From Microbacterium sp. Leaf159 (GTDB lineage: Bacteria > Actinomycetota > Actinomycetes > Actinomycetales > Microbacteriaceae), in the NCBI RefSeq assembly GCF_001423615.1, contig NZ_LMOU01000002.1, forward strand, positions 253,573-317,572: 64,000 nucleotides of DNA. Direction: 5' to 3'. The translations under genes and the position numbers were made by a program. Below are positions 1 to 10,060 of this stretch, piece after piece (positions within the stretch are counted from its first letter, which is position 1; the number at the start of each line of letters is the position of its first letter). A model generated the notes under the pieces. The model had not been told where the DNA came from. It made no database searches and saw nothing but the letters and a program-made list of their open reading frames with translations.

Positions 1-122
1 AAGAGTGGCGCGGAGCGCAGCTGCACGTCGAGCAGGTGCTCGAATCGATCGGGCACTCGCTCGGCAGCGCGGCGACCCAGTATGCAGACGCCGACCAGTA
101 CTCGGCGAGCCTGTTCCGCTGA
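1..122 (+). CDS. WXG100-family (ESAT-6-like) protein, C-terminal part
   Basis: The window opens inside a gene; 39 codons remain before the TGA at 120-122. The visible peptide begins with E-W-R-G, which fits the central WxG turn of WXG100 proteins, followed by a helical tail of the usual length. WXG100 proteins are small helical hairpins exported by type VII secretion. The N-terminal half and any partner gene lie outside the window, so the family call rests on the WxG turn, the length after it and the lack of any other domain. Confidence 0.6.
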   Translation, partial: EWRGAQLHVEQVLESIGHSLGSAATQYADADQYSASLFR

Positions 123-148
123 ACCGGCCGCTCACGCACCCGTGAACG

Positions 149-182
149 CAGAAACGCCCCGACCGAGGTCGGGGCGTTTCTG
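149..182. terminator. Bidirectional terminator between WXG100 gene and groL
   Basis: A perfect 15-bp stem (149-163 with 168-182) with a 4-nt CGAG loop. The arms end in AAA and TTT, so it can end transcription of the WXG100 gene from the left and of groL from the right. It sits between the two convergent stop codons. Confidence 0.85.
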
Positions 183-196
183 TCAGTGCTGATGGA

Positions 197-1852
<1,656 letters not shown>

Positions 1853-1879
1853 TTAGCACTCAGAGTGAGAGAGTGCTAA
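1853..1879. promoter_or_regulatory. CIRCE operator (HrcA binding site)
   Basis: TTAGCACTC at 1853-1861 and GAGTGCTAA at 1871-1879 are separated by 9 nt. This matches the CIRCE consensus exactly. It lies 37 bp upstream of the groL start, so groL should be repressed by HrcA and released on heat shock. HrcA itself is not encoded in the window. Confidence 0.95.
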
Positions 1880-1938
1880 CGCCATTCTGGCACTCGACCC
1901 CATCGAGTGCAAGCTGCGCGGAGGGACTGCGGGGTGGT

Positions 1939-2517
1939 CTACGGGGCGGGCGTCTCTGCCGGAGTCTCCGGCGCAGTCGTCGACCGGTCGACTCCGATGA
2001 CCACGGTCAGCTGCTTCGCCCCCGTGTCGTTCAGATCTGCGTAGAAGTCGCTCTGCTCGACAGCCGCCCCGCCGATCAGGTTCGCGAGTCCGATGGCGGC
2101 CAGTTCGTCCTCGTCGGCGATGTAGTACACGGTCGTGGTCGAGAAGTCCTGACTTGCGCTGTCACTGGCGAAGACGACGTCAGCCGCCCAGCCGCTGTTG
2201 ATCAGCGTGTCCCGCATCTGCTCGTCGAGCCCCGCATCGGGTGACGCGTTCAGGATCATCACCGAGTACGTGACGTCGACCACACCGGTCTCGACCGGCG
2301 TGGGAGTCGCCGTGGGAACAGCCTCGGGGAAGAGCGTGATCCGCCCCATCACCACGAGCGAGCCGAAGATACCGCCGATGATGAGCACCAGGGCGGCAAC
2401 GAAGGACCAGAGCAGGACCACCCAGCCGTTCATCCCTGGGGCTTCGGCGCGGTGCGCTCCGACGCGTCCGGACGATCGGGGGACGTCATCGAATCGATCT
2501 CGGCTGGGCTTTGACAC
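1939..2517 (-). CDS. LytR C-terminal domain protein, membrane anchored
   Basis: The 192-residue protein has a polar N-terminus, one membrane helix at about residues 30-56 (VVLLWSFVAALVLIIGGIFG), a Thr/Pro linker and a LytR_C domain (about 80-175) carrying the VMILNASPDAGLDEQMRDTL stretch. LytR_C domains occur as tails of cell-wall LCP proteins or, as here, alone on a membrane anchor; their biochemical role is not settled. The GTG start is preceded by a TAGCAT hexamer 6 nt away and by GAGGA, so both leaderless and SD initiation are possible. Confidence 0.85.
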   Translation of the reverse strand: MSKPSRDRFDDVPRSSGRVGAHRAEAPGMNGWVVLLWSFVAALVLIIGGIFGSLVVMGRITLFPEAVPTATPTPVETGVVDVTYSVMILNASPDAGLDEQMRDTLINSGWAADVVFASDSASQDFSTTTVYYIADEDELAAIGLANLIGGAAVEQSDFYADLNDTGAKQLTVVIGVDRSTTAPETPAETPAP

Positions 2518-2523
2518 TCCTCG

Positions 2524-2529
2524 ATGCTA
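2524..2529 (-). promoter_or_regulatory. Leaderless-type -10 box for the LytR_C gene
   Basis: TAGCAT on the minus strand ends 6 nt before the GTG at 2517. The spacing puts the transcription start at or next to the start codon. No clear -35 box was seen. Confidence 0.55.
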
Positions 2530-2586
2530 ACGGCACCGACCCGTGTATCCGCATCGTGACGCCTCAGCGCGTGGCGGGACGCTCCG

Positions 2587-2844
2587 TCAGCCGACGAAAC
2601 CGGGGGTTCGCGACGCCCTCTGAAAAGACCGCGCGTCACGGATGCGGCGGAGCCTGCGCACCAGCATGGGGTCGTACTCCAAGGCCGCCTCGGACTCGAG
2701 CAGACGCCCGAGGAGCTGGTAGTAGCGGGCCGAGCTCATGCCCAACTGGGTGCGGATGGTCTCCTCCTTCGCGCCGCCGTGCCGCGGCCACGCGGTCTCC
2801 AGCGCGAGGATCGCACGATCCCGCTCGCTCAGCTCTCCCAGCAT
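2587..2844 (-). CDS. DUF3263 domain protein
   Basis: A small basic protein of 85 residues. The stretch LSERDRAILALETAWPRHGG followed by a helix-turn-helix-like YYQLLGRLLESEAALEYDPM is characteristic of DUF3263 proteins, which are near-universal in actinobacteria. The sequence looks like a short sigma-70 region-4-like or winged DNA-binding fold, but the function is unknown. It is followed closely by the LytR_C gene, an arrangement common in this order. Confidence 0.85.
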   Translation of the reverse strand: MLGELSERDRAILALETAWPRHGGAKEETIRTQLGMSSARYYQLLGRLLESEAALEYDPMLVRRLRRIRDARSFQRASRTPGFVG

Positions 2845-2850
2845 GGGATC

Positions 2851-2856
2851 AGATTA
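2851..2856 (-). promoter_or_regulatory. Leaderless-type -10 box for the DUF3263 gene
   Basis: TAATCT on the minus strand lies exactly 6 nt before the ATG at 2844, and no Shine-Dalgarno sequence is present. It overlaps the last codons of the upstream DUF2332 gene, so the small gene may be transcribed independently. Confidence 0.6.
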
Positions 2857-3846
2857 GTTCGCCGCCGCGTGGATCCCGGCGCGCCACTCCCACCATCGAC
2901 CGAGTGGGTCGGCGGCTGCACGCACCTCCCCGTCGAGCGCCACGACGAAACCGGGCCACCCCTCGGCTGCGACCGGAGGCTGCCACACGTCGAGGAGCGC
3001 GGGAGGGTCGATCGTCACCCAGCGCGCGTCGAGACCGCGGATGCGGTCGACGAGGGCCTCCCGTGCCTCCCTGGGGATGTGCACGAGCACACCGGGAGTC
3101 GTCACGACGAGCGTGGCGCCGCGCGGCGCCTCTGCGGCGAGCGCGTCGATCCGCTCGATCGCATCCCCGGCGACGAGCCTCGGCGGGTCGGATGCGGCGA
3201 TGTCGAGCGCCGCGGTGACGCGCTGCTCCCGCGCGTCCTCCCCCGGCCACACGAGTCCCTGCAGCCAGCGTCGATCGCGGTCGTCACGAGCGTCGAGAGG
3301 CGCGAGGTCGATGCCGGCACGCCACACCACGTCCGGCATCCGGATGGGGGGAAGGTCTCCCTCGACACGACTCTCGAGCACCACGGTCGAGGTGCCGTCC
3401 GTGGGGTCGAGCGACGACCGCAGTCGCCCGTCGGCACCGACGAAGCGGTACGAGTACCGATCGGGGTACAGGCAGAGCCCCGCGGAGGCGCCGACCTCGA
3501 GCAGCGCGATCGGGCCGTCGATCTCGGACAGCACGGGAAGCAGCGGGGCGAGTCGCAACGGCTCGTTCGTCTGCAGGCGACGCGCGGTGCACTCGGCGAC
3601 GATCTCGTCGGCGCGCGCCACGACGAACGCCCGCCAGGCGGGGTAGCCGTCGAGTGCCGCACCCAGCATCCGCGTCACCGCGAACACGAGAGAAGGCTGT
3701 CGCCTGTTCTCCGGGATCCGCGCGAGGATCGCCTGCATCGCGGAGTCGGCGGCGACGCCCTCCGCCCATTCGACATACAGGTCGCTGCGCCCCGGCGCCT
3801 CCTGCTCGGCGAAGCGCGCGTAGCGCTGCTGCACGGCATCCGTCAT
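2854..3846 (-). CDS. DUF2332 domain protein
   Basis: The 330-residue protein matches the DUF2332 family over its whole length. Marks are the PENRRQPSLVFAVTRMLG segment, the glycine-rich GASAGLCLYPDRYSYRF segment and a C-terminal VALDGEVRAAADPLGRWWEW ending. The glycine-rich part resembles the SAM-binding loop of class I methyltransferases, but no activity is known for the family. The gene is divergent from msrB with a short shared promoter region. Confidence 0.85.
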   Translation of the reverse strand: MTDAVQQRYARFAEQEAPGRSDLYVEWAEGVAADSAMQAILARIPENRRQPSLVFAVTRMLGAALDGYPAWRAFVVARADEIVAECTARRLQTNEPLRLAPLLPVLSEIDGPIALLEVGASAGLCLYPDRYSYRFVGADGRLRSSLDPTDGTSTVVLESRVEGDLPPIRMPDVVWRAGIDLAPLDARDDRDRRWLQGLVWPGEDAREQRVTAALDIAASDPPRLVAGDAIERIDALAAEAPRGATLVVTTPGVLVHIPREAREALVDRIRGLDARWVTIDPPALLDVWQPPVAAEGWPGFVVALDGEVRAAADPLGRWWEWRAGIHAAAN

Positions 3847-3915
3847 GCATCCATTCTCTCGTGGCGCCGAGGGGTGTCGAACGCGAGAGAATGGAGCAGA
3901 CCCTCAGGAGGACCG

Positions 3916-4320
3916 ATGTCGTACAGCGTGGACAAGACCGAAGAAGAGTGGCGCGAGGAGCTCGGCGAGGAGCAGTACGCCGTGCTGCGCGAAGCCGCGA
4001 CAGAGCGTGCGTGGACGGGCGAGCTGCTCGACGAAGGCCGTGCGGGCCTCTACACGTGCGGGGCGTGCGGCGCCGAGCTGTTCAAGAGCGGCACGAAGTT
4101 CGACTCCGGATGCGGATGGCCGAGCTTCTATGAGTCGATCCGCCCCGACGCCGTGCAGCTCATCGAGGACACGACCCTCGGCATGGTGCGCACCGAGGTG
4201 CGCTGCGCGAGCTGCGGCTCGCACCTGGGCCATGTCTTCCCGGATGGCTTCGGCACGCCCACCGGCGACCGCTACTGCATGAACTCCATCGCGATGAACT
4301 TCACGCCCGAAGAGTCGTGA
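3916..4320 (+). CDS. msrB: Peptide-methionine (R)-S-oxide reductase MsrB
   Basis: The 134-residue enzyme reduces methionine R-sulfoxide in proteins. The zinc site is formed by C48, C51, C97 and C100. GCGWPSF lies at 65-71, with the likely resolving C66, and the catalytic cysteine is C121 in RYCMNS. The start at 3916 has an AGGAGG site 6 nt upstream. An in-frame extension further upstream is open but runs antisense through the DUF2332 gene and was rejected. The stop codon overlaps the GTG start of the nitroreductase gene, so the two genes are co-translated. Confidence 0.97.
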   Translation: MSYSVDKTEEEWREELGEEQYAVLREAATERAWTGELLDEGRAGLYTCGACGAELFKSGTKFDSGCGWPSFYESIRPDAVQLIEDTTLGMVRTEVRCASCGSHLGHVFPDGFGTPTGDRYCMNSIAMNFTPEES

Positions 4321-4862
4321 ACGCCCTCGAGGCCGTCCGCGCTCGGCAGTCCTGGTCGAAGGTCACCGACGACGCGCCGTCGCGCGACGAGCTGCTTAAG
4401 CTCGTCGCCGCAGCCGGTCGCGTCGCCGACCACTCGTCGCTGCGTCCGTGGCGGCTCATCGAGCTGCGCGGGTCGGACCGCGAGGCGCTGGGCGCGGCGA
4501 TCGCGAAGGCGGAGGGCGACAAGTCGCCCTCGTCCAAGCCCCTCAGGGCTCCCCTTCTGATCGCCGTGGTGGCCAGCTACCGCAAAAGCGAGAAGGTGCC
4601 CCGGTGGGAGCAGGAGGCTGTCGCCTCCGGCGTCGCGCACGTGCTCAGTCTGCTGCTCGACGAGGCCGGCTGGGGCGTGCTCTGGCGCACCGGGCGGTAC
4701 ACGCGCTCGAAGGCCGTCGCCAAGGCGCACGGCATCGGCAAGAACGAGGAGCTGCTCGGCTGGCTGTACGTCGGCGGCAAGCCCGCGGGCAAGAAGCCGG
4801 GGCGACGCAAGCCCGTCGATGCCCGCGCGCTCGTGACCCGGATGCCGCAGCCGAAGAAGTAG
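4317..4862 (+). CDS. Nitroreductase-family oxidoreductase
   Basis: The 181-residue protein has the features of a short FMN-dependent nitroreductase: RARQSWSKVTDD at the N-terminus, VADHSSLRPWRLIEL near residue 40, and GVAHVLSLLLDEAGWGVLWRTG near residue 105. Substrates cannot be told from sequence. The C-terminus is a basic Lys/Gly/Pro tail. Its GTG start overlaps the msrB stop in a GTGA junction, so it probably works in the same redox or oxidative stress setting as MsrB. Confidence 0.82.
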   Translation: MNALEAVRARQSWSKVTDDAPSRDELLKLVAAAGRVADHSSLRPWRLIELRGSDREALGAAIAKAEGDKSPSSKPLRAPLLIAVVASYRKSEKVPRWEQEAVASGVAHVLSLLLDEAGWGVLWRTGRYTRSKAVAKAHGIGKNEELLGWLYVGGKPAGKKPGRRKPVDARALVTRMPQPKK

Positions 4863-4865
4863 TGG

Positions 4866-5807
4866 TCAGGCCCGCCGGCGCCGTGGCAGGGCGACGATGA
4901 CGGATGCCACGGCGACGACCACCATGCCGACGATCTGCCAGAGGGCGGGTCCCGCGGCCGCAGGCCACAGCAGGTCGATGATCACCGACGTCGCGAGCTG
5001 CCCCAGCACCGACCCGAGCCCCATCAGCAGCACACCGGTGTGCGCCACGATGAAGGCTCCGAGCAGGATGTAGGCCGAGCCCAGGAACCCGCCGAGGTAG
5101 AGCCAGGGCTCGGCGGGCGGCGCCTGCGGCAGACCCCGCACGGCGACGCTGATGCCCGCGGCGATGAGAAGCGCGATCGTTCCCGCGATGAAGCTCATGA
5201 GCGTCGCCGAGAGGGGCGAATGCACCCGCTGGGCCAGACGACCGTTGGTCGCTGCCTGCCACGCGATGCCGACACCCGCGGCGAACGGCAGGAGGAGCAT
5301 CCACAAGGGCGCGGTGGCGAGCACGTCGCCGCTCAGCGAGATCCCGACCGCGGCGAGCGCGAGCGCTCCGCCGAGCACCCGCCCGGGGGTCACGGCGACG
5401 ACGCCGGCCGGTCCGAAGCCGATGCGATCGAGCACGAGGCCGTGCAGGGTCTGCCCCGCGACGACGCCGACCGTGAACAGCGAGACGCCGAGCACGCCGG
5501 CCGTGACGCCCTGGGTCGAGACGGTGAGGGCTCCGCACGCGCCGCCGAGGAGCATCCAGAACGGGATCGTGCCATCGCGGATGCCGTCGCGCAGCCGCCC
5601 GACTCCGCGCCTCGCCGAGGGGATGCAGAGGATCACGACGATCAGGGCGGCGAGCCCGACCGCGAAGGAGATGAGGCCCGCGACGATGCCGTTGTCGACC
5701 CTGACGCCGAGCACCCCGTTGATACGCGCCTGGATGGCGGTCATGACGCCGATGGCCATCGCCCCGCCGAGCGCGACGGGCGCGGACAGTCGGCGGGTCT
5801 GGGTCAC
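4866..5807 (-). CDS. DMT-family transporter (DUF606/YdcZ type)
   Basis: The 313-residue protein consists almost entirely of about ten membrane helices arranged as two related halves of about 150 residues. Each half has the DUF606-type pattern (for example AIQARINGVLGVRVDNGIVAG in the first and GIAWQAATNGRLAQRVHSPL in the second). This is an inner-membrane transporter; the substrate is not known. The GTG start is supported by a TAGCGT box 6 nt upstream. It converges on the nitroreductase gene with only 3 nt between the stops. Confidence 0.85.
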   Translation of the reverse strand: MTQTRRLSAPVALGGAMAIGVMTAIQARINGVLGVRVDNGIVAGLISFAVGLAALIVVILCIPSARRGVGRLRDGIRDGTIPFWMLLGGACGALTVSTQGVTAGVLGVSLFTVGVVAGQTLHGLVLDRIGFGPAGVVAVTPGRVLGGALALAAVGISLSGDVLATAPLWMLLLPFAAGVGIAWQAATNGRLAQRVHSPLSATLMSFIAGTIALLIAAGISVAVRGLPQAPPAEPWLYLGGFLGSAYILLGAFIVAHTGVLLMGLGSVLGQLATSVIIDLLWPAAAGPALWQIVGMVVVAVASVIVALPRRRRA

Positions 5808-5813
5808 CTGTCC

Positions 5814-5819
5814 ACGCTA
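5814..5819 (-). promoter_or_regulatory. Leaderless-type -10 box for the DMT transporter gene
   Basis: TAGCGT on the minus strand, 6 nt before the GTG start at 5807. It shares the short divergent region with the YedK-type gene. Confidence 0.55.
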
Positions 5820-5849
5820 CCCGAGCGCACGGATGTCGGCGGCCGGGCG

Positions 5850-5855
5850 TACCCT
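5850..5855 (+). promoter_or_regulatory. Leaderless-type -10 box for the YedK-type gene
   Basis: TACCCT lies 6 nt before the ATG at 5862. No Shine-Dalgarno sequence lies between it and the start codon. Confidence 0.6.
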
Positions 5856-5861
5856 GGCGGC

Positions 5862-6515
5862 ATGTGCGCGAGTTATGGTCTGGATCCGCGGTTCACCGAC
5901 ACCGAGCTCCTCGCTGCTGCCGACGAGGCGGTGCTCGAGGGGCTCCGGGGGTGGGCGCAGGAGAACGCCCGCGAGACCGTGCGTCCGACCGGCAAGAACC
6001 TCCGCAACCTCAACCCGATCGTGGTGCAGCCCGAGACCGCTCCGACGCTCGAGCCCTCGTGGTGGGGGTTCCTGATCGGCGGAGAGCCCTCGAAGTTCCC
6101 GTCGATCAACACCCGTTCCGAGCGCCTGCAGGAGCGCCCCGGCGGGTTGAAGACCAGGGCGCTCGTGCCGGCGACCAGCTGGTACGAGATGAAGAAGCCC
6201 GAGCGCGTGTGGCACGAGTTCCTCGTCGACGACGGGGCGCTGTTCGGCATGGCGGCCGTCACCCAACGCGGGCGCACGCCCGACGGAGAGTCCTTCACCT
6301 GCTACTCGATCGTGATGCGCCCGGCTCCCCCGCACCTCGCAGGCATCCACGACCGGATGCCTCTGCTGATCCCCGCCTCGCTGAGCGAGGACTGGCTCAC
6401 CGCCGAGCCGACGAAGGCGATCATCGACGAAGCGCTGCTCGCCGCCGCGACGCTCGACGAACGCGTGCAGGCCGCCCCTCGCGCGGACGACAAGGGCGCG
6501 GATCGGCTGTTCTGA
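5862..6515 (+). CDS. SOS-response-associated peptidase / abasic-site protein (YedK/HMCES)
   Basis: The 217-residue protein starts MCASYGL, so the catalytic cysteine is C2 after removal of methionine. It carries SINTRSERL, the VPATSWYEMKK strand and the PHLAGIHDRMPLLIP segment with the active-site histidine. Family members crosslink covalently through Cys2 to abasic sites in single-stranded DNA and protect them. The start must be this ATG because Cys2 has to be exposed, and a TACCCT box 6 nt upstream agrees. A long in-frame extension to the left is a GC-rich shadow of the transporter gene. Confidence 0.93.
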   Translation: MCASYGLDPRFTDTELLAAADEAVLEGLRGWAQENARETVRPTGKNLRNLNPIVVQPETAPTLEPSWWGFLIGGEPSKFPSINTRSERLQERPGGLKTRALVPATSWYEMKKPERVWHEFLVDDGALFGMAAVTQRGRTPDGESFTCYSIVMRPAPPHLAGIHDRMPLLIPASLSEDWLTAEPTKAIIDEALLAAATLDERVQAAPRADDKGADRLF

Positions 6516-6519
6516 GCAC

Positions 6520-6903
6520 ATGGACTCGACACAGTTGAACGCTGCCGCCACCGAGCGCGCAGAAGAGCTGCCAGGAGCAGAGCGCGAGAACCCGTTCGGC
6601 CCCGAGTGGGACGTGTACAAGGTCCGAGGGCGGGTGTTCCTGCTGGTCCCCCTTGACGGCACCGGCAGGATCACGCTCAAGTCGCACCCCGACGACGCGG
6701 TGGCGCTGCGCGAGACGTTCGCCGACATCGTGCCCGGCTATCACATGAACAAGAAGCACTGGATCACGCTGATGCCCGGGCCTTCTCTCGAAGAAGACCT
6801 CGTGACCGAGCTCGTCACCGAGTCGTACCGGCTGGTCGTCGAGAAGCTCCCGAAGGCGCAGCGCCCGGTCGATCCGAATCTGTTCGGACGCCCGACTCCG
6901 TGA
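6520..6903 (+). CDS. MmcQ/YjbR-family protein
   Basis: The 127-residue protein matches the MmcQ/YjbR fold: PFGPEWDVYKVRGRVFLLVP, then KSHPDDAVALRETF, then GYHMNKKHWITLMP. Members have a CyaY-like double-wing DNA-binding fold and unknown roles. It starts 4 nt after the YedK-type stop codon, so the two genes are very probably one transcript. Confidence 0.88.
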   Translation: MDSTQLNAAATERAEELPGAERENPFGPEWDVYKVRGRVFLLVPLDGTGRITLKSHPDDAVALRETFADIVPGYHMNKKHWITLMPGPSLEEDLVTELVTESYRLVVEKLPKAQRPVDPNLFGRPTP

Positions 6904-7019
6904 TTCGGCACTGAGCCACCGCACCGGCACCGTGGGACACCGGGCATCCGTCTCGAGGATGATCCCCGGCATCGGCGGAACGGTACCCCGGGAGGACGCG
7001 CGGGCCCCGGCCCCGTCTG

Positions 7020-7025
7020 TAGCGT
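7020..7025 (+). promoter_or_regulatory. Leaderless-type -10 box for the ABC exporter operon
   Basis: TAGCGT ends 7 nt before the ATG at 7033. No Shine-Dalgarno sequence is present, so the ATPase mRNA is probably leaderless. Confidence 0.55.
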
Positions 7026-7032
7026 CGAAGAC

Positions 7033-7944
7033 ATGATCACAGCAGAAGGCCTCACGAAGAGATTCGGAGACAAGACAGCCGTCCAGGACGTGTCGTTCAC
7101 GGTGCAGCCGGGCACGGTCACGGGATTCCTCGGGCCGAACGGCGCGGGCAAGTCCACGACGATGCGCATGATCGTCGGCCTCGACCGGCCCACCTCCGGC
7201 ACCGCGACCGTCGGCGGACGGGAATACCGGAAGCTCCGCGCACCGCTCACCGAAGTCGGCGTCCTGCTCGACGCCAAGGCGGTGCACACCGGCCGCACCG
7301 CACGCAATCACCTCCGCGCGATGGCGGCGACCCACGGCATCCCCGCCTCCCGCGTCGACGAGGTCATCGACCTCGCCGGCATCGGCCCGGTCGCCCGCAA
7401 GCGCGCGGGCAAGTTCTCGCTCGGCATGGGACAGCGACTCGGAATCGCCTCCGCACTGCTCGGCGACCCGCACACGTTGATCCTCGATGAGCCGGTGAAC
7501 GGCCTCGACCCCGAGGGCGTGCGCTGGGTGCGCCAGTTCGTGCGCCACGCGGCCTCCGAGGGACGGACGGTCCTGCTGTCGAGCCACCTGATGAGCGAGA
7601 TGGCGCAGACCGCCGATCACGTGATCGTGATGGGCCGCGGCCAGGTGCTCGCCGATGCTCCACTGCAGGAGCTGGTGCGCGCGTGGACGACGAACACCGT
7701 GCGCGTGCGCACCCCCCGTGCCGCCGATCTGGCTGCCGCCGTCGGAGGACCGTCGGTCGAGATCGTGAGCTCCGCTCCCGACGTTCTCGACATCGTCGGT
7801 CTGCCCGCGTCGCGCATCGGCGACCTCGCCGCGGATCGCGGTATCCCCCTGCACGAACTCACCCCGACCACAGGATCGCTCGAAGACGCGTACCTCGCGC
7901 TCACCGGCGACTCGGTCGAGTACCGGACGAAGGAGATCGCATGA
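7033..7944 (+). CDS. ABC exporter ATP-binding protein
   Basis: A 303-residue ATPase with Walker A GPNGAGKST near residue 36, signature SLGMGQRLG near 137, Walker B LILDEP near 155 and the H-loop SSHLMSEM. The C-terminal 80 residues form the extra domain seen in bacitracin/drug and lantibiotic exporters. It ends in an ATGA overlap with the permease gene and is followed by a two-component pair. Such a layout suggests an exporter for a peptide or drug, or for membrane stress, but no substrate can be read from the sequence. Confidence 0.92.
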   Translation: MITAEGLTKRFGDKTAVQDVSFTVQPGTVTGFLGPNGAGKSTTMRMIVGLDRPTSGTATVGGREYRKLRAPLTEVGVLLDAKAVHTGRTARNHLRAMAATHGIPASRVDEVIDLAGIGPVARKRAGKFSLGMGQRLGIASALLGDPHTLILDEPVNGLDPEGVRWVRQFVRHAASEGRTVLLSSHLMSEMAQTADHVIVMGRGQVLADAPLQELVRAWTTNTVRVRTPRAADLAAAVGGPSVEIVSSAPDVLDIVGLPASRIGDLAADRGIPLHELTPTTGSLEDAYLALTGDSVEYRTKEIA

Positions 7945-8750
7945 CCGTCCAGGCTCCTCCCCTCACCCGCGCGCAGGTCGACACCGGCCGACGCCTCACG
8001 TTCGTCCGTGCGGTCCGCGGCGAGTGGATCAAGCTCTCGACGCTGCGCTCGACCTGGTGGTCGATCGGCATCGCAGCGATCCTCACCATCGGCATCGCCG
8101 TGCTCATCGCACAGGCGGTAGACGTGCCGGGCTTCGAGCCCATCCAGGCCGTCGTGATGCCGATCCAGTTCACGATGCTGCTTGCCGGCATCCTCGGAGC
8201 GATCTCGGTGACCGGCGAGTACTCGACAGGGATGATCCGCTCGACGCTCGCGGCCAACCCGAGGCGCGGATCCGTGCTCGCCGCCAAGGCGACCGTGATC
8301 GGCCTCTTCCTGTTCGTGTCGTCGCTGGTGATCTTCACCGCCGCGGCCGTCGCGGTCTCCGCGATCGTCGCCCCGCGTGATCAGAGCATCGACTGGAGCG
8401 ACCCGTCGATGTCGATCCTGCCGATCGTCGTCTCCTCCCTCGCCATGGCGGTCTTCGCCCTGATCGGCGTCGCGTTCGGCTTCATCCTGCGCTCGGGCGC
8501 CGGAGCGATCGCCGCGACCGTGGGACTCCTGTTCGTGCTGCCGATCGTCGCGAGCTTCTTCGCGATCGCCGGCGAGGCATGGGCCTGGGTGATGGATGCC
8601 GCGAACTACCTTCCCGTCGCCGCCGCGCAGAGCGCGATCCTGCCCGAGGGCGCAGCCCTCGAAGGCCCGGTCGCATACGTGACCCTGGCCGGATGGGTCG
8701 TCGCATCGATGCTCGCCGCCTGGGCCGTGCTCCGCACGCGCGACGCGTGA
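7941..8750 (+). CDS. ABC exporter permease
   Basis: A 269-residue membrane protein with about six helices. It starts with a soluble region (VRAVRGEWIKLSTLRSTWWS) that is typical of ABC-2 permeases of actinobacteria and has the TGEYSTGMIRSTLAANPRR cytosolic loop. It partners the ATPase encoded just upstream, with which it overlaps by 4 nt. The pair would form a dimeric exporter in the cell membrane. Confidence 0.9.
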   Translation: MTVQAPPLTRAQVDTGRRLTFVRAVRGEWIKLSTLRSTWWSIGIAAILTIGIAVLIAQAVDVPGFEPIQAVVMPIQFTMLLAGILGAISVTGEYSTGMIRSTLAANPRRGSVLAAKATVIGLFLFVSSLVIFTAAAVAVSAIVAPRDQSIDWSDPSMSILPIVVSSLAMAVFALIGVAFGFILRSGAGAIAATVGLLFVLPIVASFFAIAGEAWAWVMDAANYLPVAAAQSAILPEGAALEGPVAYVTLAGWVVASMLAAWAVLRTRDA

Positions 8751-8776
8751 TCACGATGATCCGCGATGCAGCCGCG

Positions 8777-8782
8777 TAGAGT
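8777..8782 (+). promoter_or_regulatory. Leaderless-type -10 box for the histidine kinase gene
   Basis: TAGAGT lies 6 nt before the GTG at 8789. The two-component pair may therefore have its own promoter besides read-through from the exporter genes. Confidence 0.5.
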
Positions 8783-8788
8783 CGGCCG

Positions 8789-10060
8789 GTGAGCAGAACG
8801 CGCAGCCGCAGCACCTCAGTCCGCGAGGACGAGGCGCTGCGGCTGCCGCGTCCGCCGGGGGTCCTTCGACGCTTCTGGGCGCGGCATCCGGTGGTCGCCG
8901 ACGTCCTGATCGCCCTGGTGTGCCTGCTGCTCTCGTTGGTTCCCGCCGGGGTCATCACGAACGACCTGCCCGCGCCACTCGCCATCGGGGTGGCCATCCT
9001 GGTCCCCGCGTCCGTCCTCGCCGCCTGCACCACTCTGCTGTGGCGGCGACGACGTCCGCTCGTACCGTTCGTCGCCTCTTTCGCACTCGAGGCCGGGTTT
9101 CTGTTCGCGCTGCAGCCGATCGGCTCGCCGCTGCTGCTCGTCACCTGCTACTCCCTGGCGGTGTATCGCTCGTCGCGATCCGCGTGGACGGGCTTCGGCA
9201 TAGGACTCGCCTCGCTCGCGGCCTTCGGCGGGCTGCTCACGCTCACCGGCGTCATCACGCTGCAGATCGCCGCGAACGCCGTCATCATGTCGCTCGTGCT
9301 CGGGTTGATCGGCACGCTCATCGGCGTCAACGTGGGAGGCCGCAAACGCTATCTGGCCGCCGTGATCGACCGGTCCCGGCAACTGCTCGTCGAGCGCGAC
9401 CAGCAGGCGCAGCTCGCGGCCGCCGGAGAGCGCGCACGCATCGCCCGCGAGATGCACGACATCGTCTCGCACTCGCTGACCGTGATCGTCGCGCTGTCCG
9501 AGGGCGCCGCCGCCACCTCCGACCCCGACCAGGCGCGGGCTGCGGCCACGGCTTCGGCTGAGACGGCCCGCAGCGCCCTCACCGAGATGCGAGCGATGCT
9601 CGGCGTCCTGCGAGCCGACGATTCTCCTCTGCCTCTCGCGCCCCTGGCACCGACGCCTCCGCAGGAGACCGTCGCGCACGCGCAGCGCGCAGGTTACCCG
9701 GTGACGCTCTCGGTCTCAGGCGGAGCCGACCTCTCGCCCGCCGCCGCCCATGCTGTCGGGCGCATCGTGCAGGAGGGCGTCACCAATGCGATGCGGCACG
9801 CACCGGGTGCGACGTCGATCGCCGTCCGACTCGTGTACACGGCGGATGCGGTGACGGCCGAGATCGTCAACGACGGCGCCACGGGTCCGGTCGGGACATC
9901 GGGATTCGGCCTGCGGGGTCTCGCTGAGCGCGCCGCGCACGCCGGGGGAAGCGTCGTCTCCGAGCCGCTCGAGGGCGGCAGATGGGTGCTGCGCGCCGAG
10001 CTTCCGACGAAGCCCGAACCGGACGAACTCACCGCCCCTGACCTGAAGGACAGACGATGA
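8789..10060 (+). CDS. Sensor histidine kinase, NarL/DesK type
   Basis: The 423-residue kinase has about five membrane helices in the first 185 residues. A HisKA_3 phosphoacceptor box follows (AREMHDIVSHSL, H223) and then a HATPase domain with NAMRHAPG and GFGLRGL. There is no extracellular sensor domain, as in intramembrane-sensing kinases. The stop overlaps the response-regulator start by 4 nt. The pair sits 38 nt after the ABC exporter, whose expression it likely controls. Confidence 0.93.
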   Translation: MSRTRSRSTSVREDEALRLPRPPGVLRRFWARHPVVADVLIALVCLLLSLVPAGVITNDLPAPLAIGVAILVPASVLAACTTLLWRRRRPLVPFVASFALEAGFLFALQPIGSPLLLVTCYSLAVYRSSRSAWTGFGIGLASLAAFGGLLTLTGVITLQIAANAVIMSLVLGLIGTLIGVNVGGRKRYLAAVIDRSRQLLVERDQQAQLAAAGERARIAREMHDIVSHSLTVIVALSEGAAATSDPDQARAAATASAETARSALTEMRAMLGVLRADDSPLPLAPLAPTPPQETVAHAQRAGYPVTLSVSGGADLSPAAAHAVGRIVQEGVTNAMRHAPGATSIAVRLVYTADAVTAEIVNDGATGPVGTSGFGLRGLAERAAHAGGSVVSEPLEGGRWVLRAELPTKPEPDELTAPDLKDRR